In this document: positions 33,338 to 41,509 of the stretch, one piece after another | Layout: each line of letters opens with the position of its first letter | How positions within the stretch are numbered: position 1 is the first letter of the stretch | DNA from: Pseudolysinimonas_A sp041984585 | GTDB taxonomy: Bacteria > Actinomycetota > Actinomycetes > Actinomycetales > Microbacteriaceae | Assembly: GCA_041984585.1 (NCBI GenBank) | Contig: JBHIXX010000009.1 | Location: 1-64,000, forward strand | Direction: 5' to 3' | DNA: 64,000 nt | Program-made: the position numbers and the translations under genes | Notes under the pieces: model-generated | Told to the model about the DNA's origin: nothing | Database searches by the model: none | What the model saw: the letters and a program-made list of their open reading frames with translations, nothing else

Positions 33338-34549
33338 TCAGTCGGCGGATGCCCCGGCGCGCACCCCGAGCGCTCCGGCGAGGTCGGCGGCGAGGTCGCC
33401 TCGGCCGGTGACCGCGACCTGTTCGAGTCCCTGCCACTGCGCGGCGGAGCGCAGCACGGGCGCGACGCGCTCCTCGATGCCCGCCGGGGCCTGCGGCTCG
33501 CGCCATGCCGACTGCACCCGTAGCACCCCCGCCTGCCGATCGCTCTTCAGGTCGATGCGGCCGACCAGCGCGTCGTCGACGAGCACCGGCAGCGAGTAGT
33601 AGCCGAACACCCGCTTCGACTCCGGGGTGTAGATCTCGATGCGGTAGTGGAATCCGAACAGCCGCAGCGCGCGGTCGCGCTCCCAGACGACCGGATCGAA
33701 CGGCGACAGCAGCGCGGTGGTCGACATCCGCCGGGGCACCCGCAGGTCGGCCGGGACGTAGCCCGGCTCGCGCCATCCGTCGACCGGCACCCGCTGCGCC
33801 TCGCCCGCGTCGACGAGGTCGGCGAGCGCGGTCTTCGCCTCGGCGACGCGCAGCCGGTGGTAGTCGGCGACGTCCTTCGCCGTGGCCACCCCCAGCGCCC
33901 GCACGGCGCGCCGGCACAGCTCGCGGTGCGCGTCGGCCGCGGGCAGGTCGGGGGCGAGGACGCTCGCCGGCAGCACCCGCTCCGGCAGATCGTAGACGCG
34001 CTCGAAGCCGCGGCGGCCGGATGTCACCAGCTCGCCCTGCAGCCAGAGCCACTCCACCGCCTCCTTCACGTCGCTCCAGCCCCACCACGGGCCGCGGCGC
34101 ACGTTCTCTTCGTGCTCGATCTCGCTCGCCGTCATCGGCCCGTCGGCGCGGATCGCGTCGCGCACCCAGTCGACCATCGCCGGGTGCTCGCGCACCCACC
34201 CGCCTTCGCGCGCGGCCCGGGCGCGCCAGTGGTCGCGGCGGAACCCCCAGATCGGCCAGTCGTCGCGGTGCACGAACGCGGCGACGTGCGCCCAGTACTC
34301 GATGTAGGGGGCGCGGCGCGCGAGCGTGAGCCGGTCGAGCAGTCTCTTGTCGTAGGCGCCGAGCCGCGCGAACGCGGGCAGGTAGTGGCTGCGCTCGAAC
34401 ACGTTGACCGAGTCGATCTGCAGCACCGCGAGCCGCGCCAGCAGCAGCCCGAGCTGCCGGGTGCCGACGGCGGCCGGGGGAGGGCCGCCGAACCCCTGCG
34501 CGGCGAGGGCGACCCGCCGCGCGGCGGACGCGGAGAGCGAGGACGGCAC
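33338..34549 (-). CDS. winged-helix DNA glycosylase, YcaQ/AlkX (HTH_42) family
   Basis: A 403-residue protein of the AlkX/YcaQ family, which excises bulky N7-alkylated bases and unhooks interstrand crosslinks. The family features are LGLLLARLAVLQIDSVNVFERSHYLP near residue 30, IEYWAHVAAFV, ADYHRLRVAEAKTALADLV, and the C-terminal LLSPFDPVVWERDRALRLFGFHYRIEIYTPESKRVFGYY in full. The LQIDSVN and SPFDP motifs are the best markers. The start is GTG at 34549, 7 nt after a TAGGGT -10 on this strand. An in-frame extension upstream runs into the AI-2E promoter and is rejected. Confidence 0.87.
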   Translation of the reverse strand: MPSSLSASAARRVALAAQGFGGPPPAAVGTRQLGLLLARLAVLQIDSVNVFERSHYLPAFARLGAYDKRLLDRLTLARRAPYIEYWAHVAAFVHRDDWPIWGFRRDHWRARAAREGGWVREHPAMVDWVRDAIRADGPMTASEIEHEENVRRGPWWGWSDVKEAVEWLWLQGELVTSGRRGFERVYDLPERVLPASVLAPDLPAADAHRELCRRAVRALGVATAKDVADYHRLRVAEAKTALADLVDAGEAQRVPVDGWREPGYVPADLRVPRRMSTTALLSPFDPVVWERDRALRLFGFHYRIEIYTPESKRVFGYYSLPVLVDDALVGRIDLKSDRQAGVLRVQSAWREPQAPAGIEERVAPVLRSAAQWQGLEQVAVTGRGDLAADLAGALGVRAGASAD

Positions 34550-34556
34550 GGTGCCG

Positions 34557-34562
34557 ACCCTA
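34557..34562 (-). promoter_or_regulatory. -10 element TAGGGT of the AlkX/YcaQ-like gene (leaderless)
   Basis: TAGGGT on the minus strand stands 7 nt before GTG 34549. It is divergent from the AI-2E promoter 46 bp away, so the two share a 71-bp intergenic region. Confidence 0.6.
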
Positions 34563-34608
34563 GTCACGCCCGGCGACACCACGCGGATGGCGCCCAGCGG
34601 CCCGCACC

Positions 34609-34614
34609 TAGACT
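34609..34614 (+). promoter_or_regulatory. -10 element TAGACT of the AI-2E permease gene (leaderless)
   Basis: TAGACT is followed by 6 nt and GTG 34621. The mRNA is predicted to be leaderless. Confidence 0.6.
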
Positions 34615-34620
34615 GACCGG

Positions 34621-35904
34621 GTGGCAGAGGCATCCGACCCCGGGAACGACGCGGCGCGTCCGCGGCGCTCCCGCCCGCGCACACCGGCCGCGAAGAACGG
34701 CGCCGCGGAGACGTCGTCGGCGACGACCTCGAAGCGCTCGAGCCGCGCGAAGGCGGAGCCCGCGCCCGCGGTCGGCACGGAGACGGTCGCGCCCGGCATG
34801 CGCACCGCGGCCGCGTGGTCGTGGCGCATCCTCGTGGTCGCCGGGCTCATCGCGCTCGTGCTCTTCCTCATCGTGCAGCTGCGCGCCGTCGTCGTCCCGT
34901 TCCTGATCGGGGTGCTGCTCTCGGCCCTGCTCGCGCCGTTCGCCGGGTGGCTGCAGCGCCACGGCTGGCCGAAGTGGCTGGCCATCACGGTCAACATGAT
35001 CGGCATCCTGGTGGTCGTCGCCGGTCTCGTGACGCTCGTGATCGTGCAGGTGCGCGCCGGATACTCGGAGATCGAGGCGCAGGCGATCGAGCGCTACGAC
35101 GAGTTCACCGCCTGGCTGCTCGCCTCCCCGCTGCACCTCACCCAGGAGGACATCAACGCGTGGGTCGGCGGACTGGTCCAGGCGTTCCAGCTCGACTCCA
35201 GCATCCTCGTCAACGGCGCGCTCGAGGTGGGCTCGACGGCGGGCAGCGTGCTCGTCGGCTTCCTGCTGGCGCTGTTCACGGCGCTGTTCATCCTGGTCGA
35301 CGGCCGCGGCATCTGGCGCTGGTTCGTGAAGCTGTTCCCGCAGAAGGCGCGGCCGCCGATGGTGGGCGCCGGTGAGGCGGGGTGGATCACGCTCACCACC
35401 TTCGTGAAGGTGCAGGTCTTCGTCGCCTTCGTCGACGCCGTCGGCATCGCGCTCGGCGCCTGGATCATCGGGCTGGTCTCTCCGCAGTCGTTCCCGCTGA
35501 TCATCCCGATCGCCGTGATCGTCTTCCTCGGCTCGTTCATCCCGTTCGTCGGCGCGGTCGTGACCGGCGCCTTCGCGGTGTTCGTCGCGCTCGTCTTCCT
35601 CGGTCCGTGGGAGGCGGTCGCGATGCTCGCCGTCGTCATCGGGGTGCAGCAGATCGAGGGCAATGTGCTGCAGCCGTTCGTCATGGGGACGGCGGTCAAG
35701 GTGCACCCGCTCGCCGTCGTGCTCGCGGTCACCTCCGGCAGCCTGCTCGCCGGCATCGCCGGAGCGCTGTTCGCCGTGCCGCTCGTCGCGGTGCTCAACG
35801 TCGTCGTCGGCTACATCGCGCGCGGCGAGTGGCGCCACACCCCGCATCCGACGGTCGCCGACGTCATCCCGCCCACACCCCGAAAGACCCGCCGTGCCCG
35901 CTGA
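34621..35904 (+). CDS. AI-2E family transporter (YdiK/PerM-like permease)
   Basis: A 427-residue multi-pass membrane protein of the AI-2E/UPF0118 family. A hydrophilic basic N-terminus (about 1-60) precedes paired helices (ILVVAGLIALVLFLIV, LLSALLAPFAGWL). The conserved central region has FIVDGRGIW-like LFILVDGRGIWRWFVKLFP. The C-terminal block has LGSFIPFVGAVVTGAFAVFVAL and VIGVQQIEGNVLQPFVMG, the family signature. Members have been linked to autoinducer export, Na+/H+ exchange and other transport; the substrate here is unknown. It overlaps ilvA by 11 nt. Confidence 0.9.
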   Translation: MAEASDPGNDAARPRRSRPRTPAAKNGAAETSSATTSKRSSRAKAEPAPAVGTETVAPGMRTAAAWSWRILVVAGLIALVLFLIVQLRAVVVPFLIGVLLSALLAPFAGWLQRHGWPKWLAITVNMIGILVVVAGLVTLVIVQVRAGYSEIEAQAIERYDEFTAWLLASPLHLTQEDINAWVGGLVQAFQLDSSILVNGALEVGSTAGSVLVGFLLALFTALFILVDGRGIWRWFVKLFPQKARPPMVGAGEAGWITLTTFVKVQVFVAFVDAVGIALGAWIIGLVSPQSFPLIIPIAVIVFLGSFIPFVGAVVTGAFAVFVALVFLGPWEAVAMLAVVIGVQQIEGNVLQPFVMGTAVKVHPLAVVLAVTSGSLLAGIAGALFAVPLVAVLNVVVGYIARGEWRHTPHPTVADVIPPTPRKTRRAR

Positions 35905-37150
35905 CGCCGACCTCGCCACCCTGCCCGGACCGACCCTCGCCGAGATCGAGGACGCGCGGACGCGCGTCGCCGACGTGGCCGAGGTCACGCCGATGGAGGA
36001 CTCGCACTACCTCAGCGAGCTGGTGGGGCATCCGGTGCACCTCAAGGCGGAGAGCCTGCAGCGCACCGGGTCGTACAAGATCCGCGGCGCCTACAACCGC
36101 CTGTCGCGGCTCACGCCGGAGGAGCGCGAGCGCGGCGTGGTGGCCGCGTCGGCCGGCAACCACGCGCAGGGCGTCGCACTCGCGGCGCGCGAGCTGGGCA
36201 TCCGCGCCACCATCTTCATGCCGATCGGCGTCGCGCTGCCCAAGCTCACGGCCACGCGCGGCTACGGCGCCGAGGTGGTGCTGCACGGCCACGTCGTCGA
36301 CGAGACGCTGCAGGCGGCCGCCGAGTTCGCCGAGCGCACCGGCGCCGTCATCATCCCGCCGTTCGACCACCACGACGTCATCGCCGGTCAGGGCACGCTC
36401 GGGCTCGAGATCCTCGAGCAGGTGCCCGACGTCGAGAACATCGTCGTGCCGATCGGCGGCGGCGGACTGATCGCCGGCATCGCCTCCGCGGTCACCCAGG
36501 CGACGGCGGGAACCGGCCGCACGGTGAACGTCATCGGCGTGCAGGCCGAGAACGCGGCCGCCTACCCGGTGTCACTCGCCGCGGGCGAGCGGCGCACGGT
36601 CGACGTGCGCCCGACGATCGCCGACGGCATCGCGGTGGCGACGCCCGGGGCGCTGAACTTCGACATCATCCGCCGCACGGTCGACGAGGTCGTCACCGTT
36701 CCCGACGACGAGACCGCGCGCGCCCTGCTGGTGCTGCTCGAGCACGCCAAGCTCGTGGTCGAGCCGGCCGGGGCGACCGGGGTCGCCGCGCTCATCTCGA
36801 AGAAGATCCGGCCCACCGGGCGCACCGTCGTGGTGCTCTCCGGCGCCAACATCGACCCGATGGTGATGGAGCGCGTCATCAGCCGCGGACTGGCGGCCTC
36901 GGCGCGCTACCTGAAGGTCAACATCCCGCTGCCCGACCGTCCCGGCCAGCTGGCGCGCATCGCCGAACTGATCGCCGAGGCGAACGCCAACGTCGTCGAG
37001 GTGCTGCACACCCGCCACGGCCACGGACTGCAGATCAGCGAGGTCGAGATCGAGATCCACATGGAGACCCGCGGCCGCGAGCACGCCGAGCTCGTGCTCG
37101 ACAAGCTGCGCGAGTCGGGCTACCGCCCGCGCGTCGACCTCGACGTCTGA
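35894..37150 (+). CDS. ilvA: threonine ammonia-lyase (threonine deaminase) with ACT domain
   Basis: A 418-residue PLP enzyme that converts threonine to 2-oxobutanoate, the entry to isoleucine synthesis. The PLP lysine is in the GSYKIRGAYNRLSRL motif (near residue 58), and NHAQGVALAARELGI and the PIGGGGLIAGIA phosphate-binding loop are intact. A C-terminal ACT domain (VNIPLPDRPGQLARIAELIAEAN) is present, of the shorter kind found in the biodegradative/actinobacterial enzyme. The GTG at 35894 overlaps the 3' end of the AI-2E gene. Three tandem direct repeats follow in the gap to greA. Confidence 0.92.
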   Translation: MPADADLATLPGPTLAEIEDARTRVADVAEVTPMEDSHYLSELVGHPVHLKAESLQRTGSYKIRGAYNRLSRLTPEERERGVVAASAGNHAQGVALAARELGIRATIFMPIGVALPKLTATRGYGAEVVLHGHVVDETLQAAAEFAERTGAVIIPPFDHHDVIAGQGTLGLEILEQVPDVENIVVPIGGGGLIAGIASAVTQATAGTGRTVNVIGVQAENAAAYPVSLAAGERRTVDVRPTIADGIAVATPGALNFDIIRRTVDEVVTVPDDETARALLVLLEHAKLVVEPAGATGVAALISKKIRPTGRTVVVLSGANIDPMVMERVISRGLAASARYLKVNIPLPDRPGQLARIAELIAEANANVVEVLHTRHGHGLQISEVEIEIHMETRGREHAELVLDKLRESGYRPRVDLDV

Positions 37151-37201
37151 GCCGGTACGGTTTCGCGTGCCGGTTCGGTTTCGGGGCCGGTTCGGTTTCG
37201 G
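37151..37201 (+). repeat. three tandem copies of a GCCGGTTCGGTTTCG-like unit
   Basis: Copies at 37151, 37169 and 37186 repeat GCCGGT(T/A)CGGTTTCG with a period of 17-18 nt, and a partial fourth CGGTTC lies near 37215. They sit between the convergent ilvA and greA stops. They could be a protein-binding array, replication slippage or part of a transcription end. No T-run is seen. Confidence 0.6.
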
Positions 37202-37219
37202 GCCGAGTCGGCGGCCGGT

Positions 37220-37708
37220 TCAGCCGGTGTAGCGCTCCACGGCGACGATCTCGACCGTGATCTGCGCGCCCGACGGCGCCGTGTAGCCGGCGGAGTCGCC
37301 GACCGACAGGCCGAGGATCGCCTCGCCGAGCGCGCTCGTCGCCGGGTAGACGTCGAGGTCGCTGTCGCCCGCGATCTCGCGGCTGCCGAGCAGGAAGGTC
37401 GACTCGTCGCCCGCGATCTTCGCGGTGACGACGGTGCCGAGCGAGACGGTGCCGTCGGACTCCGGCGCCTCGCCGACCGTGGCGGTGCGCAGCAGCTGGG
37501 TGAGCTGGCGGATGCGGGCCTCGATCTGGCCCTGCTGGTCCTTGGCGGCGTGGTACCCGCCGTTCTCCTTCAGGTCGCCCTCCTCGCGGGCGGCCTCGAT
37601 CTTCTTGGCGATGTCGATGCGCGCCGGGCCCTCGAGCTCGGCGAGCTCGGCCTTCAGGCGGTCGTAGGCGTCCTGCGTCAGCCAGGTGGTGGCAGCGGTG
37701 TCGGACAT
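37220..37708 (-). CDS. greA: transcription elongation factor GreA
   Basis: A 162-residue factor that inserts its coiled coil into the RNAP secondary channel and stimulates transcript cleavage. The N-terminal coiled coil is clear (DAYDRLKAELAELEGPARIDIAKKI, with tip motif AREEGDLKENGGYHAAKDQQ). The two acidic tip residues D and E are present. The C-terminal FKBP-like domain (about 80-162) contains LGTVVTAKI and SALGEAILGLSVGD. It is preceded by a GAGGAG-like sequence and about 110 nt of leader from the promoter at 37825-37853. Confidence 0.94.
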   Translation of the reverse strand: MSDTAATTWLTQDAYDRLKAELAELEGPARIDIAKKIEAAREEGDLKENGGYHAAKDQQGQIEARIRQLTQLLRTATVGEAPESDGTVSLGTVVTAKIAGDESTFLLGSREIAGDSDLDVYPATSALGEAILGLSVGDSAGYTAPSGAQITVEIVAVERYTG

Positions 37709-37824
37709 GGGTCACTCCTCGAGTGATCTGGTGCGATGGGGCCGGATGGTCCCGTCCGGTGCCCGGCGGGCCGCGTCATCCGGCACATAGTCGCCGCCCG
37801 GCACGCTGGCCGGGCGGTCGGACC

Positions 37825-37853
37825 ATGCTAGGTCAGGCGCCGATGCGGATCAA
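37825..37853 (-). promoter_or_regulatory. promoter of greA: TTGATC-17-TAGCAT
   Basis: On the minus strand TTGATC (-35) and TAGCAT (-10) are 17 bp apart, the closest to a housekeeping-sigma consensus in the window. The start would lie near 37818, giving a leader of about 110 nt. The -35 lies near the 3' end of the upstream DUF4307 gene. Confidence 0.6.
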
Positions 37854-37871
37854 GCGTCCGCGGGGCCGCGC

Positions 37872-38267
37872 TCAGGGCAGCCAGCAGCGGTAGATCGTGC
37901 CGGTCACCGGCTCGTGGGTGGTGACGAGCGTCGTGGTGAACGTGCGGGTGCGCTGGTCCGATGCGGGCAGCTCGACGATGCGCCAGCCGACGATCCCGAA
38001 CCGCTCGTCGAGCGCCTGGATCGCGCAGTCCACGCGGTTTCCGGGGGCGGTCGTCACCTCGAACCGCACCTCGACCGACTCGTCGTCGAGGATCACGTAG
38101 CCGAGGTCGCGCGACTCGAGCGATCCGCCCGGCTGCAGCGGTCCGGCCCAGATCACCCACGCCACCGCGACCCCCAGGGCGGCGACCAGCGCGAGCCCGC
38201 CGAGCAGCCTCCGCCGACGCCGGACGGCCGGTCCGCGACCGTAGCGGTCGTCGAGCGCCGTGCTCAC
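37872..38267 (-). CDS. DUF4307 domain-containing membrane protein
   Basis: A 131-residue actinobacterial protein of the DUF4307 family. A basic N-terminus (GRGPAVRRRRRLLGG) leads into one membrane helix (LALVAALGVAVAWVIWAG). The exported remainder has the family features DLGYVILDDESVEVRFEVTTAPG, VDCAIQALDERFGIVGW and TTHEPVTGTIYRCWLP with two cysteines. Function is unknown. The start is GTG 38267 with GGAGGA upstream. The small membrane-protein gene is divergent. Confidence 0.87.
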   Translation of the reverse strand: MSTALDDRYGRGPAVRRRRRLLGGLALVAALGVAVAWVIWAGPLQPGGSLESRDLGYVILDDESVEVRFEVTTAPGNRVDCAIQALDERFGIVGWRIVELPASDQRTRTFTTTLVTTHEPVTGTIYRCWLP

Positions 38268-38343
38268 GCGGGATCCTCCGGGGGGACGTGGGGCGGGGGC
38301 GGGTTACCCTGGGATTCCAGCGTACGGCGACCCGGGAGGAAGC

Positions 38344-38592
38344 GTGCTCGCACTCGTTTCGACGGTGCCCTTCGGGTGGTTCGTCACCCCCGACCCCGGC
38401 GAGGTCGACGCCGACACCGTGACGCCCGGCGTCATCGGCTTCGTCGTGACCCTCGCGCTCGCGGTCATCGTCGTGCTGCTCGTCGTCGACATGGTGCGGC
38501 GCACCCGCCGGGTCAACCATCGCGCGCAGGTCGCGGCGAAGCTCGACGCCGAGGAGGCCGCCGCCCGCGGCGACGAGGCCCCGTCGGACTGA
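38344..38592 (+). CDS. small membrane protein, conserved in actinobacteria, function unknown
   Basis: An 82-residue protein with one membrane helix in the middle (VIGFVVTLALAVIVVLLVVDMV). A Trp/Phe/Pro-containing start (PFGWFVTPDPGEVD) comes before it and a charged C-terminus (RRTRRVNHRAQVAAKLDAEE) after. GGGAGGA stands 3 nt before the GTG, and a TACCCT -10-like sequence lies 33 nt upstream. It sits divergently to the DUF4307 gene and converges on trhA, a setting I associate with related actinobacteria. I cannot assign a function. Confidence 0.8.
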   Translation: MLALVSTVPFGWFVTPDPGEVDADTVTPGVIGFVVTLALAVIVVLLVVDMVRRTRRVNHRAQVAAKLDAEEAAARGDEAPSD

Positions 38593-38604
38593 CCGCCGCC
38601 GTCC

Positions 38605-39378
38605 CTACCAGCCGACGGGGTTGGTGACGATGAGCAGCGACGCCACCCAGTGGCATCCGAACGCGATCGCCGTGCAGGTGTGGAACAGCTCGTGGAAGCC
38701 GAACCGGCCCGGGAACGGGTTGGGGCGCTTGAACCCGTAGAACAGCGCGCCCACCGTGTAGGCGATCCCGCCGAGCAGCACGAGCAGCATCGCCACCCAC
38801 GAGTAGGCGATCAGGTCGCCCGCGTAGAGCACCGCCGCCCAGCCGAGGCCGACGTAGATCGGCACGTACGACCAGCGCGGGGCGCTCAGCCAGAAGACGC
38901 GGAACAGGATGCCGAGCAGCGCCCCGCCCCAGACCAGCGAGAGCAGAACGATGCCCTTGTCGAACGGCAGAGCGTTCACCGAGAGCGGCGTGTAGGTGCC
39001 GGCGATGAGCAGGAAGATGTTCGCGTGGTCGAGGCGCCGGAAGACCGCCTTCACCTTCGGCGACCAGTTGAACCGGTGGTACACGGCGGAGACGCCGAAC
39101 AGCAGCAGCGACGTGCCCATGTAGATCGCGGCGGAGGCCTTCGCGGCGGCGCCGTCGGCGAACACGATGAGCAGCACGCCGGCGGCGATCGCCAGCGGGA
39201 ACATGCCGGCGTGGATCCAGCCGCGCCATGACGGCTTCTTCTCCTCGGCCGCGTAGTCGTGGGCGTCGTCGAGCAGCGGGATGTTGGGCAGGTCGGCGCC
39301 CGGCTCGGCCTCGACGATCATCGCGGCGTCCCCGGAGCTGGTCGGAGCGGGTCGGTCGACACGGGGAGGCGGGGTCAT
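38605..39378 (-). CDS. trhA: PAQR family/hemolysin III-type membrane protein (TrhA)
   Basis: A 257-residue seven-helix membrane protein of the PAQR (YqfA/hemolysin III) family. After about 50 hydrophilic residues the helices begin at AGMFPLAIAAGVLLIVFA. Motif regions are SAVYHRFNWSP with the first His, LDHANIFLLIAGTYTPL, and FGFHELFHTCTAIAFGCHW with the remaining metal-like histidines and aspartate. Bacterial members affect membrane-lipid homeostasis. The ATG at 39378 is 7 nt after a TAGGCT -10 and divergent from uppS 61 bp away. Confidence 0.9.
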   Translation of the reverse strand: MTPPPRVDRPAPTSSGDAAMIVEAEPGADLPNIPLLDDAHDYAAEEKKPSWRGWIHAGMFPLAIAAGVLLIVFADGAAAKASAAIYMGTSLLLFGVSAVYHRFNWSPKVKAVFRRLDHANIFLLIAGTYTPLSVNALPFDKGIVLLSLVWGGALLGILFRVFWLSAPRWSYVPIYVGLGWAAVLYAGDLIAYSWVAMLLVLLGGIAYTVGALFYGFKRPNPFPGRFGFHELFHTCTAIAFGCHWVASLLIVTNPVGW

Positions 39379-39385
39379 GGCCGGG

Positions 39386-39391
39386 AGCCTA
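39386..39391 (-). promoter_or_regulatory. -10 element TAGGCT of trhA (leaderless)
   Basis: TAGGCT on the minus strand, 7 nt before the ATG at 39378. It forms a divergent pair with the uppS -10 at 39427. Confidence 0.6.
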
Positions 39392-39426
39392 CGTCGCGAT
39401 GCACCGAATCCCCTGAATCCAGCGAC

Positions 39427-39432
39427 TACCGT
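39427..39432 (+). promoter_or_regulatory. -10 element TACCGT of uppS (leaderless)
   Basis: TACCGT stands 7 nt before the ATG at 39440. The intervening purines could also act as a weak Shine-Dalgarno if transcription starts further upstream. Confidence 0.5.
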
Positions 39433-39439
39433 AGGGGGA

Positions 39440-40225
39440 ATGCCACAACGCGCGGCCTCGCAGAGCCGGGGACCGTTGTACCGCCTCTACTCGGCGCGCC
39501 TGCGTCGGCAGCTGGCGGACGCCGCGCTGCCCCGCCACGTCGGCATGATCATCGACGGCAATCGGCGCTGGGCGCGGGAGCGCGCGCTCGAGACGGCGGC
39601 GCACGGCCACCGCGCGGGCGCGGCGAAGATGATCGAGTTCCTGCACTGGTGCGACGCCCTCGGCATCCGGGTGGTGACGATCTACCTGCTCTCCACCGAC
39701 AACCTGACGGGGCGCGCCGACGACGAGCTCGAGCAGCTCTTCGGGATCATCGGCGACCTCGCCGCGGAGATCGCCCGCGCCGACGACTGGCGCGTGCAGC
39801 ACGTCGGCACGACGGAGGGTCTGCCCGACGGCCTCGTGGCCGCGCTCGGCGCCGCCCAGGAGGCGAGCGCGGCGAACACCGGCATGCACGTGAACCTCGC
39901 GGTCGGCTATGGCGGGCGCCGGGAGATCGCGGATGCCATGCGCAGCATCGTGCGCCACCACGGCAGCGGCGGCGGCACCATCGACGACCTCGCCGACATC
40001 CTCACGCCGGAGCTGATCGCCGACCACCTCTACACCCAGGGCCAGCCCGACCCCGACCTCATCGTGCGCACCTCGGGCGAGCAGCGGCTCAGCGACTTCA
40101 TGCTGTGGCAGAGCGCGCATAGCGAGTTCTACTTCGTCGAGACGCTCGGGCCCGACCTGCGCGAGGTCGACTTCCTGCGCGCGCTGCGCGCCTACGCCGG
40201 ACGACATCGGAGGTACGGCCAATGA
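39440..40225 (+). CDS. uppS: isoprenyl transferase (undecaprenyl/decaprenyl diphosphate synthase family)
   Basis: A 261-residue cis-prenyltransferase making the long-chain polyprenyl diphosphate used as lipid carrier for wall and glycan synthesis. The HVGMIIDGNRRWARE block holds the catalytic Asp, followed by GHRAGAAKMIEFLHWCDALGI. NLAVGYGGRREIADA lies near 155, and the DLIVRTSGEQRLSDFMLWQSAHSEFYF block (about 205-230) is complete. Chain length cannot be read. Its stop overlaps the next ATG (ATGA), coupling it to the aminotransferase-fold gene. Confidence 0.93.
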   Translation: MPQRAASQSRGPLYRLYSARLRRQLADAALPRHVGMIIDGNRRWARERALETAAHGHRAGAAKMIEFLHWCDALGIRVVTIYLLSTDNLTGRADDELEQLFGIIGDLAAEIARADDWRVQHVGTTEGLPDGLVAALGAAQEASAANTGMHVNLAVGYGGRREIADAMRSIVRHHGSGGGTIDDLADILTPELIADHLYTQGQPDPDLIVRTSGEQRLSDFMLWQSAHSEFYFVETLGPDLREVDFLRALRAYAGRHRRYGQ

Positions 40226-41379
40226 GCCCGAAGTCCTCGCGGGAGCCGCTCACCGGCAAGCTCGACGACTACCTGCTGCGCTTCCCCGAGGAGCCCGGCT
40301 ACCTCGACTACGCGCGGGTCGCCCCGGTCGGCCGCACCGTGCTCGAGGAGCAGAACGCGCTGCTTTCGGCGCTCGCCACCGCCCGCCACGGCTCGCTCGC
40401 CCTGCTCGACGCCCAGCACGAGCGGATGCGGGCCGCGGTCGCCGACCTGCTCGACTGCCGCCCCGACCAGGTGGCCTTCCAGCCGAGCACCAGCCCGGGT
40501 CTGTTCCAGGCGCTCAGCGGACTCACCGGCGGGGTGGCCTTCTCGCTCGCCGAGTCGCCGGCGATCGGCTACGCGGTCAACCGGGTGGCGGATGCCACCG
40601 GCGCGATCTCCGCGCACCCGGTGGCGACCGAGCACGGCCGGCTCACCCCGTCGGAGCTGCGCGCCGGACTCGACGCCGCCGTCACCACCGTCGTCACCAC
40701 CGTCGTCGTCGCCCTGGTCGACGAGCGCACCGGCGTGCTCGCCGACCTCGACGGCATCCGCCAGGTGATCGGCGACCGGATGCTGATCGTCGACGCGACG
40801 CAGGGCGCCGGCATCGTCGACGCCCCGTTCGACCTCGCCGACGTGGTGGTGGGCGGCGGGCACACCTGGCTGCGCGGGGGACCGGGCACCGGGTACCTGG
40901 CGCTCTCCGACCGCGCCCTCGACCGCATCACCCCGAGCTGGTCGGGCTACGCCGCTGCGCAGGGCGACCCGCACGCGGGCGAGGTGACCGACCCGCCGTC
41001 GGGCGCCGCCGCGTTCGAGGTCTCCCCGCCCGACCCGGTGGCGGCCGCCCGCCTCGCCGCCGCCGTCGACGAGGCGCTCGACGTGGGCGTCGCGGTGCTC
41101 GGCGCGCGGGTCGCCGAGCACGTCTCCCGACTCATCGACCTCGCCGACGAGTACGCGGTGCCGGTGCTGTCGCCGCGGGCCGAGACCGAGCGGGCCGGCA
41201 TCGTCATCCTCGTCCCCGAGCCGGAGCAGGTCACCGCACTGGCCGCGTCGCTGCACAACCACGGCGTCAGCGCCACGGTGCGCGACGCCGCCGTGCGGCT
41301 CAGCGCGCACGCGACGGTGCCCGAGGAGACCTTCGCCATGCTGCGCGCGGCGCTGCTGTCGTTCTCGACCGCGATCTGA
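40222..41379 (+). CDS. class V aminotransferase-fold protein lacking the PLP lysine
   Basis: A 385-residue protein with the fold-type I class V layout (NifS/kynureninase-like). The region that should bind PLP is present: VAFQPSTSPGLFQAL, LIVDATQGAGIVD with the ring-binding Asp, and VVVGGGHTWLRGGPGTGYLAL. The lysine of the HKW motif is replaced by threonine (H214-T215-W216). The protein contains only two lysines, at residues 4 and 13, so no other lysine could form the Schiff base. It is therefore probably not a normal transaminase. ATG 40222 overlaps the uppS stop by 4 nt. A role linked to polyprenyl phosphate metabolism is only a guess. Confidence 0.83.
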   Translation: MSPKSSREPLTGKLDDYLLRFPEEPGYLDYARVAPVGRTVLEEQNALLSALATARHGSLALLDAQHERMRAAVADLLDCRPDQVAFQPSTSPGLFQALSGLTGGVAFSLAESPAIGYAVNRVADATGAISAHPVATEHGRLTPSELRAGLDAAVTTVVTTVVVALVDERTGVLADLDGIRQVIGDRMLIVDATQGAGIVDAPFDLADVVVGGGHTWLRGGPGTGYLALSDRALDRITPSWSGYAAAQGDPHAGEVTDPPSGAAAFEVSPPDPVAAARLAAAVDEALDVGVAVLGARVAEHVSRLIDLADEYAVPVLSPRAETERAGIVILVPEPEQVTALAASLHNHGVSATVRDAAVRLSAHATVPEETFAMLRAALLSFSTAI

Positions 41380-41435
41380 GCGGCGAGACGGCCCCCCGGC
41401 ATCCGTCGGCGTCGTCCGCCGGCCGAGGAAGGTTC

Positions 41436-41462
41436 ACACGCCCGTAACGCGGGGAGGCGTGT
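41436..41462 (+). repeat. inverted repeat ACACGCC/GGCGTGT upstream of the PIN-PhoH gene
   Basis: Perfect 7-bp arms flank a 13-nt loop, 57 nt after the preceding stop. No T-tract follows. It may end transcription of the uppS operon or act with the nearby palindrome at 41468-41486. Confidence 0.4.
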
Positions 41463-41467
41463 CGAAA

Positions 41468-41496
41468 CGCGCCCGTTACGGGCGCGGGCATAGCGT
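41468..41496 (+). promoter_or_regulatory. palindromic operator-like site and -10 TAGCGT of the PIN-PhoH gene
   Basis: CGCGCCCGT-T-ACGGGCGCG (41468-41486) is a perfect 9-bp inverted repeat around one base. It ends 4 bp before TAGCGT (41491-41496), so a bound protein would cover the -35 region. Start would be near 41502, giving a leader of about 108 nt. Confidence 0.5.
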
Positions 41497-41509
41497 CGGA
41501 GTCATCAGG

